Assembly: GCF_003387615.1 (NCBI RefSeq)
Contig: NZ_QUNS01000010.1
Coordinates: 1 to 54,622, forward strand
Source: Tenacibaculum gallaicum
GTDB taxonomy: Bacteria > Bacteroidota > Bacteroidia > Flavobacteriales > Flavobacteriaceae
Length of the DNA stretch: 54,622 bases
Direction of reading: 5' to 3'
Position numbers and translations under genes: made by a program. Shown here piece after piece: positions 7,917-16,118 of the stretch. Numbering within the stretch: the first letter of the stretch is position 1; every line of letters begins with the position of its first letter. The notes under the pieces are model-generated. The model was not told the DNA's origin and searched no databases. It was given only the letters and a program-made list of their open reading frames with translations.

Positions 7917-9338
7917 TTATCTATAACTTCTTGGTCCTAAAAAGTTGGTTGTTGTCGTTTCAATAAGTTTATCGCCACTAAACACTCCAATTTCTAGTTT
8001 TTCCTTTTCTTTTTTCATTTCAGATTGATGCAACTCAATAAACAAAGTTCCTTCTGCTAATCCTTGTTTTGGTACTTCAAAATTTTGATGTGTTACCATT
8101 TCTATCGTTCCATTGTGAGATAATAATTTATAACTCACATTATCTATCTGTTCGGTTGTTTTATTTACTACTTTAAAAGTGTAAATATTACTAATAATTC
8201 CGTTTTCTTTATGTTGATACAATTGACCTGGTAATCGTAAAATTGTAGCTTCTACATCATTTCTTAAAAACAACATTCCTACTAAAATTCCAGTCAAAAT
8301 GAATAATACTGCTGTGTATCCTTTCATTCTTGCTGTAAACTTAAAAGGAGCTTTTTTAACAATGTTTTCTTCACTGGCATAACGAATTAACCCTTTTGGC
8401 AACCCAACTTTTTCCATTATGTGATCACATTCATCAATACAAGCTGTACAGTTTACACATTCTAACTGTGTTCCGTTACGAATATCAATTCCTGTAGGAC
8501 ATACATTAACGCATTGAGAACAATCAATACAATCTCCTTTTCCAGTCGCTGTTCTATCTTCTTTTTTATTAAACTTTCCTCTTCCTGTCTTTCTTTCTCC
8601 TCTTACATGATCATAGGCTACATTAATCGTTTTATTATCTAATAATACTCCTTGTAGTCTACCATAAGGACAAGCAATAATACACACTTGCTCTCTAAAC
8701 CATGCAAAAATAAAATAGAACACTCCTGTAAAAATCAACAATGAGATTAAAGTACTTACATGATCTAATGGGTTTCCTGTTATATAACTTATAAGTTTAT
8801 CACTTCCTATTAGATATGCTAAGAATACATTTGCTATAATAAAAGAGATGATAAAAAAGAGAACCCATTTTAAAATTCTTTTTCTAATCTTTTCAGCATT
8901 CCAAGATTGCTTAGCCAAACGGATTTGCTTTCCTCTATCTCCTTCAATTAAATATTCTATTTTTCTGAAAACCATTTCTAAAAAAATGGTTTGTGGACAA
9001 ATCCATCCACAAAAAATTCGACCAAAAACAACTGTAAATAGAATGATAAACACCACTCCTATTATCATGGAGATTACCATTAAATGGAAATCTTGTGGCC
9101 AAAAAGGAAATCCGAAAATGTTAAACTTACGCTCTAGAACATTAAATAGTAAAAACTGATTTCCGTTAATTTTAATGAAAGGTGCTAGTAATAAAAAAGC
9201 TAATAAAAAGTAACTTACATAGCTTCGGTATTTATAAAATTTACCACTTGGTTTTTTTGGAAACACCCAAGCCCTTTTTCCTTCATCATTTATAGTACCA
9301 ATACTATCTCTGAATTGTTCGTTTTTGGGTGTTTTCAT
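7917..9338 (-). CDS. ccoG: cbb3 oxidase accessory protein CcoG (FixG/RdxA)
   Basis: About 473 residues: membrane segments near 45-60, 85-110, 160-180 and 200-215, then a ferredoxin-like domain with CIDCSQCVNVCPTG and CVNCTACIDECDH for two [4Fe-4S] clusters, a further membrane helix near 345 and a C-terminal Ig-like FixG domain. GRIFCGWICPQT, a typical 4Fe-4S membrane-protein motif, is also present. CcoG takes part in copper reduction for cbb3 assembly. I chose the ATG at 9338; an in-frame TTG two codons upstream is less likely. Confidence 0.93.
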   Translation of the reverse strand: MKTPKNEQFRDSIGTINDEGKRAWVFPKKPSGKFYKYRSYVSYFLLAFLLLAPFIKINGNQFLLFNVLERKFNIFGFPFWPQDFHLMVISMIIGVVFIILFTVVFGRIFCGWICPQTIFLEMVFRKIEYLIEGDRGKQIRLAKQSWNAEKIRKRILKWVLFFIISFIIANVFLAYLIGSDKLISYITGNPLDHVSTLISLLIFTGVFYFIFAWFREQVCIIACPYGRLQGVLLDNKTINVAYDHVRGERKTGRGKFNKKEDRTATGKGDCIDCSQCVNVCPTGIDIRNGTQLECVNCTACIDECDHIMEKVGLPKGLIRYASEENIVKKAPFKFTARMKGYTAVLFILTGILVGMLFLRNDVEATILRLPGQLYQHKENGIISNIYTFKVVNKTTEQIDNVSYKLLSHNGTIEMVTHQNFEVPKQGLAEGTLFIELHQSEMKKEKEKLEIGVFSGDKLIETTTTNFLGPRSYR

Positions 9339-9374
9339 AATCAACTATTAAAAACTAATTTGTAACTATTATTT

Positions 9375-10298
9375 TTATTGAATACTGTCTTTTGGTTGTT
9401 CTCCTGTTGGTTCTGCAACAGCTGGTGCTTGACCTTCTTCTTTATATAATTCTCCTTGAGGTTCTTTTGGTTTTGCTGGAGTAGTTCCTTGTAAAGAAAT
9501 AATATAACTTGCTACTTTTTGAATGTCTTTTGGTTTTAATGTTTTATTCCAAGCAACCATCCCTTTACCATCTCTACCTCCATTAGAAATCGTGTTAAAA
9601 ATGTTTTTAACACCTCCACCTAAAATCCAATATTCATCGGTTAAGTTTGGTCCAATACCTCCACCGCCATCTGCAACGTGACAAGCAGCACAGTTTAGGT
9701 TATATACTGCTTTACCTCTACTTAAATCACCAGCATCTGTTAAAACAGTTACCGTTTCAGCATCAATAACTGCTTCTTTAGAGTTTGATTTAAACGCTGC
9801 TAATTCTCTTTTAGCTTCTGCTACAGCTTGTGCATATTCCATTTCTTGATTATCTGCTCCAAGCACATGATATCTTACTAAATATACCGCTGCAAAAATG
9901 ATTGTTGCATAAAACATATATAGCCACCATGGTGGTAAGTTATTATCTAACTCTTTAATTCCATCATAGTTATGATCAAGAATAATTTCATCCTCTTCTT
10001 CCACGGCTTTAGCTTCCGTCCATTTATCTATAATTTTCTTTGCCCAAGCCCAGTTATCAACTTCTTCTGGCTGAATACCATCCTTTTCCATTTGAAGCTG
10101 CTTTGCTTTTTGTTGAGCAACTATATTTAACGCTTCTTTTAAAACAACTACTGTTACAAGCCCTACAATTGCTATCCATACTAACGGATGTTCATACAAA
10201 CTAAATGGGTTTTTGTATGATTTAATTGCAGTGGCAATAGCAAAAAAGGTTACTGCAACAAAAATGATATATACTATAGATTGAAAATATTTTTTCAT
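9375..10298 (-). CDS. ccoP: cbb3 cytochrome oxidase subunit III (CcoP), mono-haem
   Basis: 307 residues: two N-terminal membrane segments (about 5-22 and 40-57), an acidic linker, a third helix around 125-143 and a C-terminal cytochrome c domain with one haem site CAACH near residue 203 and a likely Met ligand in GRDGKGMVAWN. Proteobacterial CcoP has two haems; one is usual in Bacteroidetes. It feeds electrons to CcoNO. The C-terminus is Pro/Glu-rich. Confidence 0.93.
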   Translation of the reverse strand: MKKYFQSIVYIIFVAVTFFAIATAIKSYKNPFSLYEHPLVWIAIVGLVTVVVLKEALNIVAQQKAKQLQMEKDGIQPEEVDNWAWAKKIIDKWTEAKAVEEEDEIILDHNYDGIKELDNNLPPWWLYMFYATIIFAAVYLVRYHVLGADNQEMEYAQAVAEAKRELAAFKSNSKEAVIDAETVTVLTDAGDLSRGKAVYNLNCAACHVADGGGGIGPNLTDEYWILGGGVKNIFNTISNGGRDGKGMVAWNKTLKPKDIQKVASYIISLQGTTPAKPKEPQGELYKEEGQAPAVAEPTGEQPKDSIQ

Positions 10299-10312
10299 CT
10301 TGTTTAATTTTA

Positions 10313-10480
10313 CTAATTATCTAAAGGTAACTTACTTACATTACTTATATATTCTCTTTTGGCCGTAAATACCCACCAAAACAACACTACAAAAAATGTA
10401 AAGAATATGGTTAGCGAAATAATTGGGTATATTTCAATACCTGCAATAGTTTCCATATGGTTTTTTACAAACTTTAACAT
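10313..10480 (-). CDS. ccoQ: cbb3 oxidase subunit CcoQ
   Basis: A 55-residue frame between ccoNO and ccoP. It has a single membrane helix (IISLTIFFTFFVVLFWWVF) followed by a short basic tail (TAKREYISNVSK), the usual look of CcoQ, the small subunit that stabilises the oxidase complex. Its start lies five bases after the ccoNO stop, so the genes are co-transcribed. Confidence 0.85.
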   Translation of the reverse strand: MLKFVKNHMETIAGIEIYPIISLTIFFTFFVVLFWWVFTAKREYISNVSKLPLDN

Positions 10481-10485
10481 AACTT

Positions 10486-12687
10486 CTAGTTTTTAGCGCT
10501 TAATTGATCTTCAATATCTTTTACTTTAATATCGGTTCCTAATCTTTGTAAGTAGGCGATTAAGGCTACGATTTCTCTATCTTTCATTTCAATGAAAGTT
10601 TGTCCGTTTTCTTGAGCATATTTCTTATCTGCTTCATAGTTTGTTGCAAAATCTGGATCAGCATATAAGTTCTCTTGAATTTTGGCTCCTTGCTCTTCCA
10701 TACTTGCTTGCGCATTGGCTATATCTTCTTTAGTATAAGGAACACCTAAACTAACCATTGCTTTCATTTTACCTTCGGTATCGCTCTTATCTAATTCGTC
10801 TCTTACTAACCATTGGTATGATGGCATGATAGAACCTGGTGAAGTACTTTGCGGATCGTACATGTGATTTAAGTGCCAACTATCATTATACTTACCTCCA
10901 ATTCTTAATAAATCTGGACCTGTACGTTTAGATCCCCACAAGAAAGGATGATCGTATACAAACTCTCCTGCTTTTGCGAACTCTCCATAACGTTCTACTT
11001 CTGATCTGAATGGACGTACCATTTGTGAGTGACATCCTACACACCCTTCACGGATATAAATATCTCTACCTTCTAACTCTAAAGGTGTATATGGTTGTAC
11101 GCTTGTTATAGTTGGAATATTTGACTTCACTAATAAAGTTGGTATAATTTGAACAACACCTCCAATTAAAATTGCTACTGTAGCATAGATTGTTAATTTT
11201 ACTGGTCTTCTTTCTAACCAAGTGTGCCATCCTTCTTTAGAAGTTCTATATTTAGACACTTTTGTTAATGCTGCTGCTTCTGCTAATTCATCTGTTACTC
11301 CACTACCTGATCTTACAGTTTTAACAATGTTGTATAACATTACGAATGCTCCTAGTATAAATAAACTTCCTCCGATAGCACGCATCCAATACATTGGAAT
11401 AATTTCGTTTACTGTTTCTAAGAAGTTACCATACGTTAATGTTCCATCTGGATTAAATTGTTTCCACATTGAGGCTTGTACAAATCCTGCTACGTACATT
11501 GGCAATGCATACATGATAATACCTAAAGTACCAATCCAGAAGTGGAAGTTTGCCAATGCTGTAGAATATAGTTTTGTTTTAAACATTCTTGGTACTAACC
11601 AGTATAACATACCAAAGGTTAAGAAACCATTCCATGCTAGAGCACCTACGTGTACGTGAGCAATAATCCAATCACTAAAGTGAGCAATTGCATTTACATT
11701 TTTTAATGATAGCATTGGTCCTTCAAAAGTTGCCATACCATAACCTGTAATGGCTACTACCATGAATTTTAATACTGGATCAACTCTTACTTTATCCCAT
11801 GCTCCACGGAGTGTTAATAATCCGTTGATCATACCTCCCCAAGATGGTGCAATTAACATTACAGAGAATGCAACTCCTAAGTTTTGAGCCCAATCTGGTA
11901 ACGATGTATATAATAAATGGTGAGGTCCTGCCCAGATGTAAATAAAGATTAAAGACCAAAAGTGTACAATCGATAATCTATACGAGTATACTGGACGATT
12001 TGCCGCTTTAGGAACAAAATAATACATTAATCCTAAGAATGGAGTAGTTAAGAAGAACGCTACAGCGTTGTGTCCGTACCACCATTGTACCAATGCATCT
12101 TGAACTCCTGCATATACTGAGTATGACTTTAAGAAACCAACTGGTAGTGCTAAACTATTAAATATGTGTAATACCGCTACGGTTACAAAAGTTCCTAAGT
12201 AAAACCAAATAGCTACATATAAATGACGTTGTCTTCTTTGGAAAATGGTCCAAATCATGTTAGCGCCAAAAGCTACCCAAACCAATGCTATGGCAATGTC
12301 TATAGGCCACTCTAATTCGGCATATTCTTTAGAACTTGTATATCCTAAAGGCAGCGTTATGGCTGCTGCAACAATTATTAACTGCCATCCCCAAAAGTTA
12401 AACTTACTTAAAAAATCACTCGCCATACGTGCTTTCAGTAATCGTTGTAGTGAGTAATAAACTCCTGCAAAAATGGCATTTCCTACGAATGCAAAAATTA
12501 CTGCGTTCGTATGTAATGGTCTTAATCGTCCAAAACTTAACCACGAAATTCCGTCAGTTAAATTTGGGAATAAGAACATAAAAGCCAATAACAATCCTAC
12601 TGAAAAACCTACTATCCCCCATAGTAAGGTTGCGTAGATGAATTTTTTTACGATTTTATTATCGTAATAAAATTGTTGCATTTCCAT
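10486..12687 (-). CDS. ccoNO: Fused cbb3 oxidase subunits I and II (CcoNO)
   Basis: A 733-residue fusion. Residues 1-480 are the CcoN haem-copper oxidase subunit with twelve membrane segments and the haem and CuB histidines (for example HTNAVIFAF, WWYGHNAVAFFL, WAGPHHLLYT and HVHVGALAWNGF). A further helix near 497-515 anchors the CcoO part, a membrane cytochrome c with CVGCHSQM near residue 548 and Met ligand in PGSIMPSYQW. The complex reduces O2 to water at low oxygen and pumps protons. The N-O fusion is common in Bacteroidetes. Confidence 0.95.
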   Translation of the reverse strand: MEMQQFYYDNKIVKKFIYATLLWGIVGFSVGLLLAFMFLFPNLTDGISWLSFGRLRPLHTNAVIFAFVGNAIFAGVYYSLQRLLKARMASDFLSKFNFWGWQLIIVAAAITLPLGYTSSKEYAELEWPIDIAIALVWVAFGANMIWTIFQRRQRHLYVAIWFYLGTFVTVAVLHIFNSLALPVGFLKSYSVYAGVQDALVQWWYGHNAVAFFLTTPFLGLMYYFVPKAANRPVYSYRLSIVHFWSLIFIYIWAGPHHLLYTSLPDWAQNLGVAFSVMLIAPSWGGMINGLLTLRGAWDKVRVDPVLKFMVVAITGYGMATFEGPMLSLKNVNAIAHFSDWIIAHVHVGALAWNGFLTFGMLYWLVPRMFKTKLYSTALANFHFWIGTLGIIMYALPMYVAGFVQASMWKQFNPDGTLTYGNFLETVNEIIPMYWMRAIGGSLFILGAFVMLYNIVKTVRSGSGVTDELAEAAALTKVSKYRTSKEGWHTWLERRPVKLTIYATVAILIGGVVQIIPTLLVKSNIPTITSVQPYTPLELEGRDIYIREGCVGCHSQMVRPFRSEVERYGEFAKAGEFVYDHPFLWGSKRTGPDLLRIGGKYNDSWHLNHMYDPQSTSPGSIMPSYQWLVRDELDKSDTEGKMKAMVSLGVPYTKEDIANAQASMEEQGAKIQENLYADPDFATNYEADKKYAQENGQTFIEMKDREIVALIAYLQRLGTDIKVKDIEDQLSAKN

Positions 12688-12713
12688 AATCTATTTGAAT
12701 TTAATATCTATTG

Positions 12714-12884
12714 TTAATTGTTAGTTTTTGTTTCTTCTTTTACCAGTTCATCATCAAACAACATGCGAACTGAGGGTGTGTACGAATCATCGTACTGTCC
12801 TTTTTTTACTGAAACAATAAATGCTATAAAGAAAATAATAGCCACTAAAATACTTAGTGATAGTAGTAAATAAATAACGCTCAT
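12714..12884 (-). CDS. ccoS: cbb3 oxidase maturation protein CcoS
   Basis: A 56-residue protein with one membrane helix (SVIYLLLSLSILVAIIFFIA) followed by a short cytoplasmic tail with KKGQYDDSYTPS, the usual CcoS signature. CcoS is needed for cofactor insertion in cbb3 oxidase. It is the first gene of the operon; the next start (ccoNO) is 26 bases further on. Confidence 0.85.
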   Translation of the reverse strand: MSVIYLLLSLSILVAIIFFIAFIVSVKKGQYDDSYTPSVRMLFDDELVKEETKTNN

Positions 12885-12906
12885 ATCTTGCCTGATAATT
12901 ATAGTT

Positions 12907-12950
12907 CAAAGATACTTGTGAAGGTTTTCTTAAAATATGACTTTTGTCAT
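12907..12950 (-). promoter_or_regulatory. cco operon promoter with Fnr-type box
   Basis: The palindrome ATGACTTTTGTCAT (12937-12950) lies exactly 22 bp upstream of a consensus minus-strand -7 box, TATCTTTG (12907-12914). With a start about five bases after the box, the palindrome centre falls near -41.5, the class II position for Crp/Fnr activators. The leader to ccoS is only about 20 bases. The likely ligand is the regulator at 18594. Confidence 0.65.
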
Positions 12951-12970
12951 GTTTCAAGTTTTTTATATAA

Positions 12971-13001
12971 AAAAACTCGAAGAAAAAATCTTCGAGTTTT
13001 T
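12971..13001. terminator. Intrinsic terminator of hemN
   Basis: AAAAACTCGAAGA and TCTTCGAGTTTTT form a perfect 13-bp stem with a loop of five A. It lies just past the hemN stop on the minus strand and shields the cco promoter from hemN read-through. Confidence 0.9.
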
Positions 13002-13006
13002 GATTA

Positions 13007-14371
13007 TTAAATTGTCATTGAAAACAATTTGGTTTCTGGTTGTTTTTCGTGTAATTTTTTATCAAATGCCATACAGATATTACGCACATAAGGCCTAGCT
13101 TTTTCTGGAACAGTTAACTTACTTCCTTCAATAAAAACCAAACCATCCTCTATCATTTCTTCTAATCTCTCAATATGATTCTCTACACTTTCAATCTGTA
13201 ACGAATCTTCTTCCCACGAAGTGGAAAAATGACACATAATGTTTAAAATATGCTTTCTAATAATTAAATCTTCTTTAGATAATATGTGTCCTCTAAACAC
13301 AGGGATTTCTCCTTCGTTCACAATTCTTTCGTACTCTTTTACCGTTTTTACGTTTTGTGCAAATCCGTACCAAGAATCAGATATTGACGACATTCCTAAA
13401 CCAACCATTAATTGCGTTTTGTTAGCGGTATACCCCATGAAGTTACGATGTAATGTTTTCTCTTGGGTGGCTTTGTACAAACTATCAGTAGGTAATGCGA
13501 AATGATCCATTCCTATTTCTACATACCCCATTTCTGCAAATAACTCCTTTCCTATTTCGTACAGTTCTCGTTTTTCTTCATTCTTCGGTAAATCATCTTC
13601 ATTAAAACCTCGCTGTCCTACTCCTTTTACCCAAGGAACATGTGCATAACTATAAAACGAAATTCTATCAGGCTCTAATTCTTTGGTTTTATTAATAGTA
13701 TAAATTACATTTTCTTTGGTTTGAAATGGAAGCCCGAACACTAAATCGTGACTAATAGAAGTATATCCTATTTCTTTTGCCCAATTGTGTACTTTTTGGA
13801 CATTCTCAAAAGGTTGTACTCTATGAATTGCCTCTTGCACTTTAGGATTGTAATCTTGTACTCCAAAACTTACTCTTGTAAAACCTAAATCGTATAGTGT
13901 TTGTAAGTGTTCTTTAGTGGTGTTATTTGGATGTCCTTCAAAGCTGAATTCATGTTCAGAATGTTTTTTAGCATTGATAAAAATTCCGTCAATTAATCTT
14001 TTTAACTGTGTCTCTGAAAAAAATGTTGGGGTTCCTCCTCCTAAGTGAATTTCTTTTATCACTGGTGTTTCATCTAACAAATCAACATACAATTGCCATT
14101 CTTTCAAAACCGTTTCTATATACGGATCTTCCATTTCATGACGCTTTGTTATGTGTTTATGACAAGCACAAAAAGTACATAAACTTTCACAAAAAGGTAA
14201 GTGAATATATAAGCTAATTCCTTCTGAAGAATTACTTTCTATAAACGACTGTTTAAAGGTTTTTATCCATTTTTCTTTTGAAAAAGTATCGTTATCCCAA
14301 TACGGAACTGTTGGATAGCTCGTGTATCTGGGACCTGGAATATTATATTTTTGTATTAGTGAATTTTTCAT
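13007..14371 (-). CDS. hemN: Oxygen-independent coproporphyrinogen III oxidase HemN
   Basis: A 454-residue radical SAM enzyme that converts coproporphyrinogen III to protoporphyrinogen IX without oxygen. The start GPRYTSYPT and the cluster motif LPFCESLCTFCACH (CxxxCxxCxC) are diagnostic of HemN, followed by GGGTPTF and the HemN C-terminal domain. It supplies haem under the same low-oxygen conditions as the adjacent cbb3 operon. It lies downstream of deoD in the same direction with a 50-base gap. Confidence 0.95.
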   Translation of the reverse strand: MKNSLIQKYNIPGPRYTSYPTVPYWDNDTFSKEKWIKTFKQSFIESNSSEGISLYIHLPFCESLCTFCACHKHITKRHEMEDPYIETVLKEWQLYVDLLDETPVIKEIHLGGGTPTFFSETQLKRLIDGIFINAKKHSEHEFSFEGHPNNTTKEHLQTLYDLGFTRVSFGVQDYNPKVQEAIHRVQPFENVQKVHNWAKEIGYTSISHDLVFGLPFQTKENVIYTINKTKELEPDRISFYSYAHVPWVKGVGQRGFNEDDLPKNEEKRELYEIGKELFAEMGYVEIGMDHFALPTDSLYKATQEKTLHRNFMGYTANKTQLMVGLGMSSISDSWYGFAQNVKTVKEYERIVNEGEIPVFRGHILSKEDLIIRKHILNIMCHFSTSWEEDSLQIESVENHIERLEEMIEDGLVFIEGSKLTVPEKARPYVRNICMAFDKKLHEKQPETKLFSMTI

Positions 14372-14421
14372 GTGTGTATTTTTATTAGCAAGAGATTTCT
14401 CGCTATAACTCGAAATGACAA

Positions 14422-15120
14422 TTATGCCAATTCTAGAGCTATTTCTATCATTTCTTTAAAAGTTTGTTCTCTTTCATCTGCGGTAGTTCTCTCTCCTGTA
14501 ACTAAACTATCTGAAATCGTTAAGATGGACAACGCATTTACTTTATGTTTAGCTGCAACCGTGTACAATCCGTTGGTTTCCATTTCAACACACAACACCC
14601 CATACGCTGACCATTTTTTATAGCTTTCAAATTCATCGGCATAGAATTCATCTGAACTTAAAATATTTCCTGCTTTTAATGGAATTCCTTTTTCTTTTGC
14701 TGCATCAACTGCTTTTTGAAACAACTCAAAACTTGCTGTTGGCGCAAAATCAGCCCCATTAAAACGGATGGTATTTAATCCTGAGTTAGTAGATGCCGCC
14801 ATAGCAATAACAATATCACGGATTTTAACTTCTTTTTGATAAGAGCCTGCAGACCCTACTCTTATTAAGTTTTTAACTCCATATTCATTAATTAATTCAT
14901 GAGCATAAATTAATGCAGAAGGAATTCCCATTCCTGTTCCTTGAACAGAAATTTGTTTTCCATGATATGTTCCTGTGAATCCTAACATACCTCGAACATC
15001 ATTATAACAAACTGGATTTTCTAAAAATGTTTCTGCTATCCATTTTGCACGCATAGGATCGCCTGGTAATAAAACAGTTTCTGCTATTTCTCCTTTTTTT
15101 GCTTCTATATGTATGCTCAT
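14422..15120 (-). CDS. deoD: Purine-nucleoside phosphorylase DeoD
   Basis: 232 residues of the hexameric PNP family, which phosphorolyses purine (deoxy)nucleosides. Visible motifs include [10 protein letters not shown] (phosphate site), [16 protein letters not shown] (ribose site) and the catalytic Asp in [10 protein letters not shown] chose the ATG at 15120 because it gives the family N-terminus [20 protein letters not shown]; the longer frame to 15147 would overlap deoC. With deoC it forms a nucleoside salvage pair. Confidence 0.95.
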   Translation of the reverse strand: MSIHIEAKKGEIAETVLLPGDPMRAKWIAETFLENPVCYNDVRGMLGFTGTYHGKQISVQGTGMGIPSALIYAHELINEYGVKNLIRVGSAGSYQKEVKIRDIVIAMAASTNSGLNTIRFNGADFAPTASFELFQKAVDAAKEKGIPLKAGNILSSDEFYADEFESYKKWSAYGVLCVEMETNGLYTVAAKHKVNALSILTISDSLVTGERTTADEREQTFKEMIEIALELA

Positions 15121-15121
15121 T

Positions 15122-15787
15122 TTAATATTGATTTTTATCTGAAACACTACTAGTTACTAAAGAAACTCCAGAAGAAGTTCCTAAACGTGTTACTCCCATT
15201 TCTATATACTTCTTAGCTGTTTCTATGTCTCTAATACCTCCTGCTGCTTTTATCTGAACTTTCCCATCTACAACACTATCCATTATTTCTACATCTTTAA
15301 ATGTAGCTCCTCCTGTACCAAATCCTGTCGATGTTTTTACATAATCAGCACCGGCTTCTACCGCTAATTCACTTGCTACTTTAATTTGCTCTTTAGATAA
15401 GTAACAGTTTTCAAAAATTACTTTTAATATGTTTTCTCCTATTTCTTCTTTAATTAATCGAATTTCTTTTTCTACATAATTCTCATCACCATCTAACAAC
15501 TTACCTATATTGATAACCATATCAATTTCTGAAGCCCCCTTTTTTATACAATCTTTAGCTTCAAAAACTTTAGCTTTAGTTGTCATTGCTCCTAATGGGA
15601 AACCTATTACTGCTGCTACTTTTACATCTGAACCTTGTAATTCTTTGGTCGCTAATTCTACATTACATCCATTTACACAAACTGCATAAAAGTTATATTC
15701 TTTAGCTTCATTACACAACTTAACAATATCTGCTTTTGTTGCTGTTGCTTTTAGTAATGTATGGTCTATGTATTTATTAATATTCAT
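15122..15787 (-). CDS. deoC: Deoxyribose-phosphate aldolase DeoC
   Basis: 221 residues, (beta/alpha)8 class I aldolase that splits 2-deoxyribose 5-phosphate to glyceraldehyde 3-phosphate and acetaldehyde. The N-terminal [12 protein letters not shown], the Schiff-base Lys in VKTSTGF and the Lys/Gly motif KAAGGIRD are intact. Its start overlaps the cupin stop by 11 bases and it is followed after one base by deoD, so all three are co-transcribed. Confidence 0.95.
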   Translation of the reverse strand: MNINKYIDHTLLKATATKADIVKLCNEAKEYNFYAVCVNGCNVELATKELQGSDVKVAAVIGFPLGAMTTKAKVFEAKDCIKKGASEIDMVINIGKLLDGDENYVEKEIRLIKEEIGENILKVIFENCYLSKEQIKVASELAVEAGADYVKTSTGFGTGGATFKDVEIMDSVVDGKVQIKAAGGIRDIETAKKYIEMGVTRLGTSSGVSLVTSSVSDKNQY

Positions 15788-16112
15788 CTTTTACTCTTTT
15801 TAAAGTATCTAATTTTGATAACGATAACCTTACAACACTTTCTTCAATAGCTGATAAATTATGTACTATTTGTGGGTTTAACGAAATTATATCTCCTGTG
15901 ACCATTTGTTTTATTTCACCTGCAACTCCAAAATCTATACTTCCTTTTACTACTTGAACTATAATTGCAAATGGGGCTTGGTGATCTTCCATTATTTGCC
16001 CTTTTTTAAATACTACTCGTATTTCTTTTGAAAAATCTGTATCTAATAACAGGGATACTGCTGGTTTAAGTTCATTAAACTTTATATCTTTTAAAAATGA
16101 GGCTACTTTCAT
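15777..16112 (-). CDS. Small cupin-domain protein
   Basis: 111 residues of a single cupin barrel. The region PFAIIVQVVKGSIDFGVAGE and the following MVTGDIISLNPQIVHNL fit the two cupin motifs, although the metal-binding His set is incomplete (H44 and H89 region remain). It lies six bases after ccoI and overlaps deoC. Function is unknown; a redox or small-molecule sensing role is possible. Confidence 0.7.
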   Translation of the reverse strand: MKVASFLKDIKFNELKPAVSLLLDTDFSKEIRVVFKKGQIMEDHQAPFAIIVQVVKGSIDFGVAGEIKQMVTGDIISLNPQIVHNLSAIEESVVRLSLSKLDTLKRVKDEY

Positions 16113-16118
16113 AATTTT

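Noticed and set aside
11222..11659. 145-residue frame opposite ccoNO, and similar long frames opposite rpoB and rpoC
   Set aside because: They are antisense shadows of well-identified genes and arise from codon bias; none shows a family signature.
14415..14428. Fnr-like sequence ATGACAATTATGCC upstream of hemN
   Set aside because: Only one half-site fits and no -7 box lies at the expected distance.
15121..15147. Upstream extension of deoD
   Set aside because: It adds a non-family N-terminus and overlaps deoC; the ATG at 15120 gives the conserved start.
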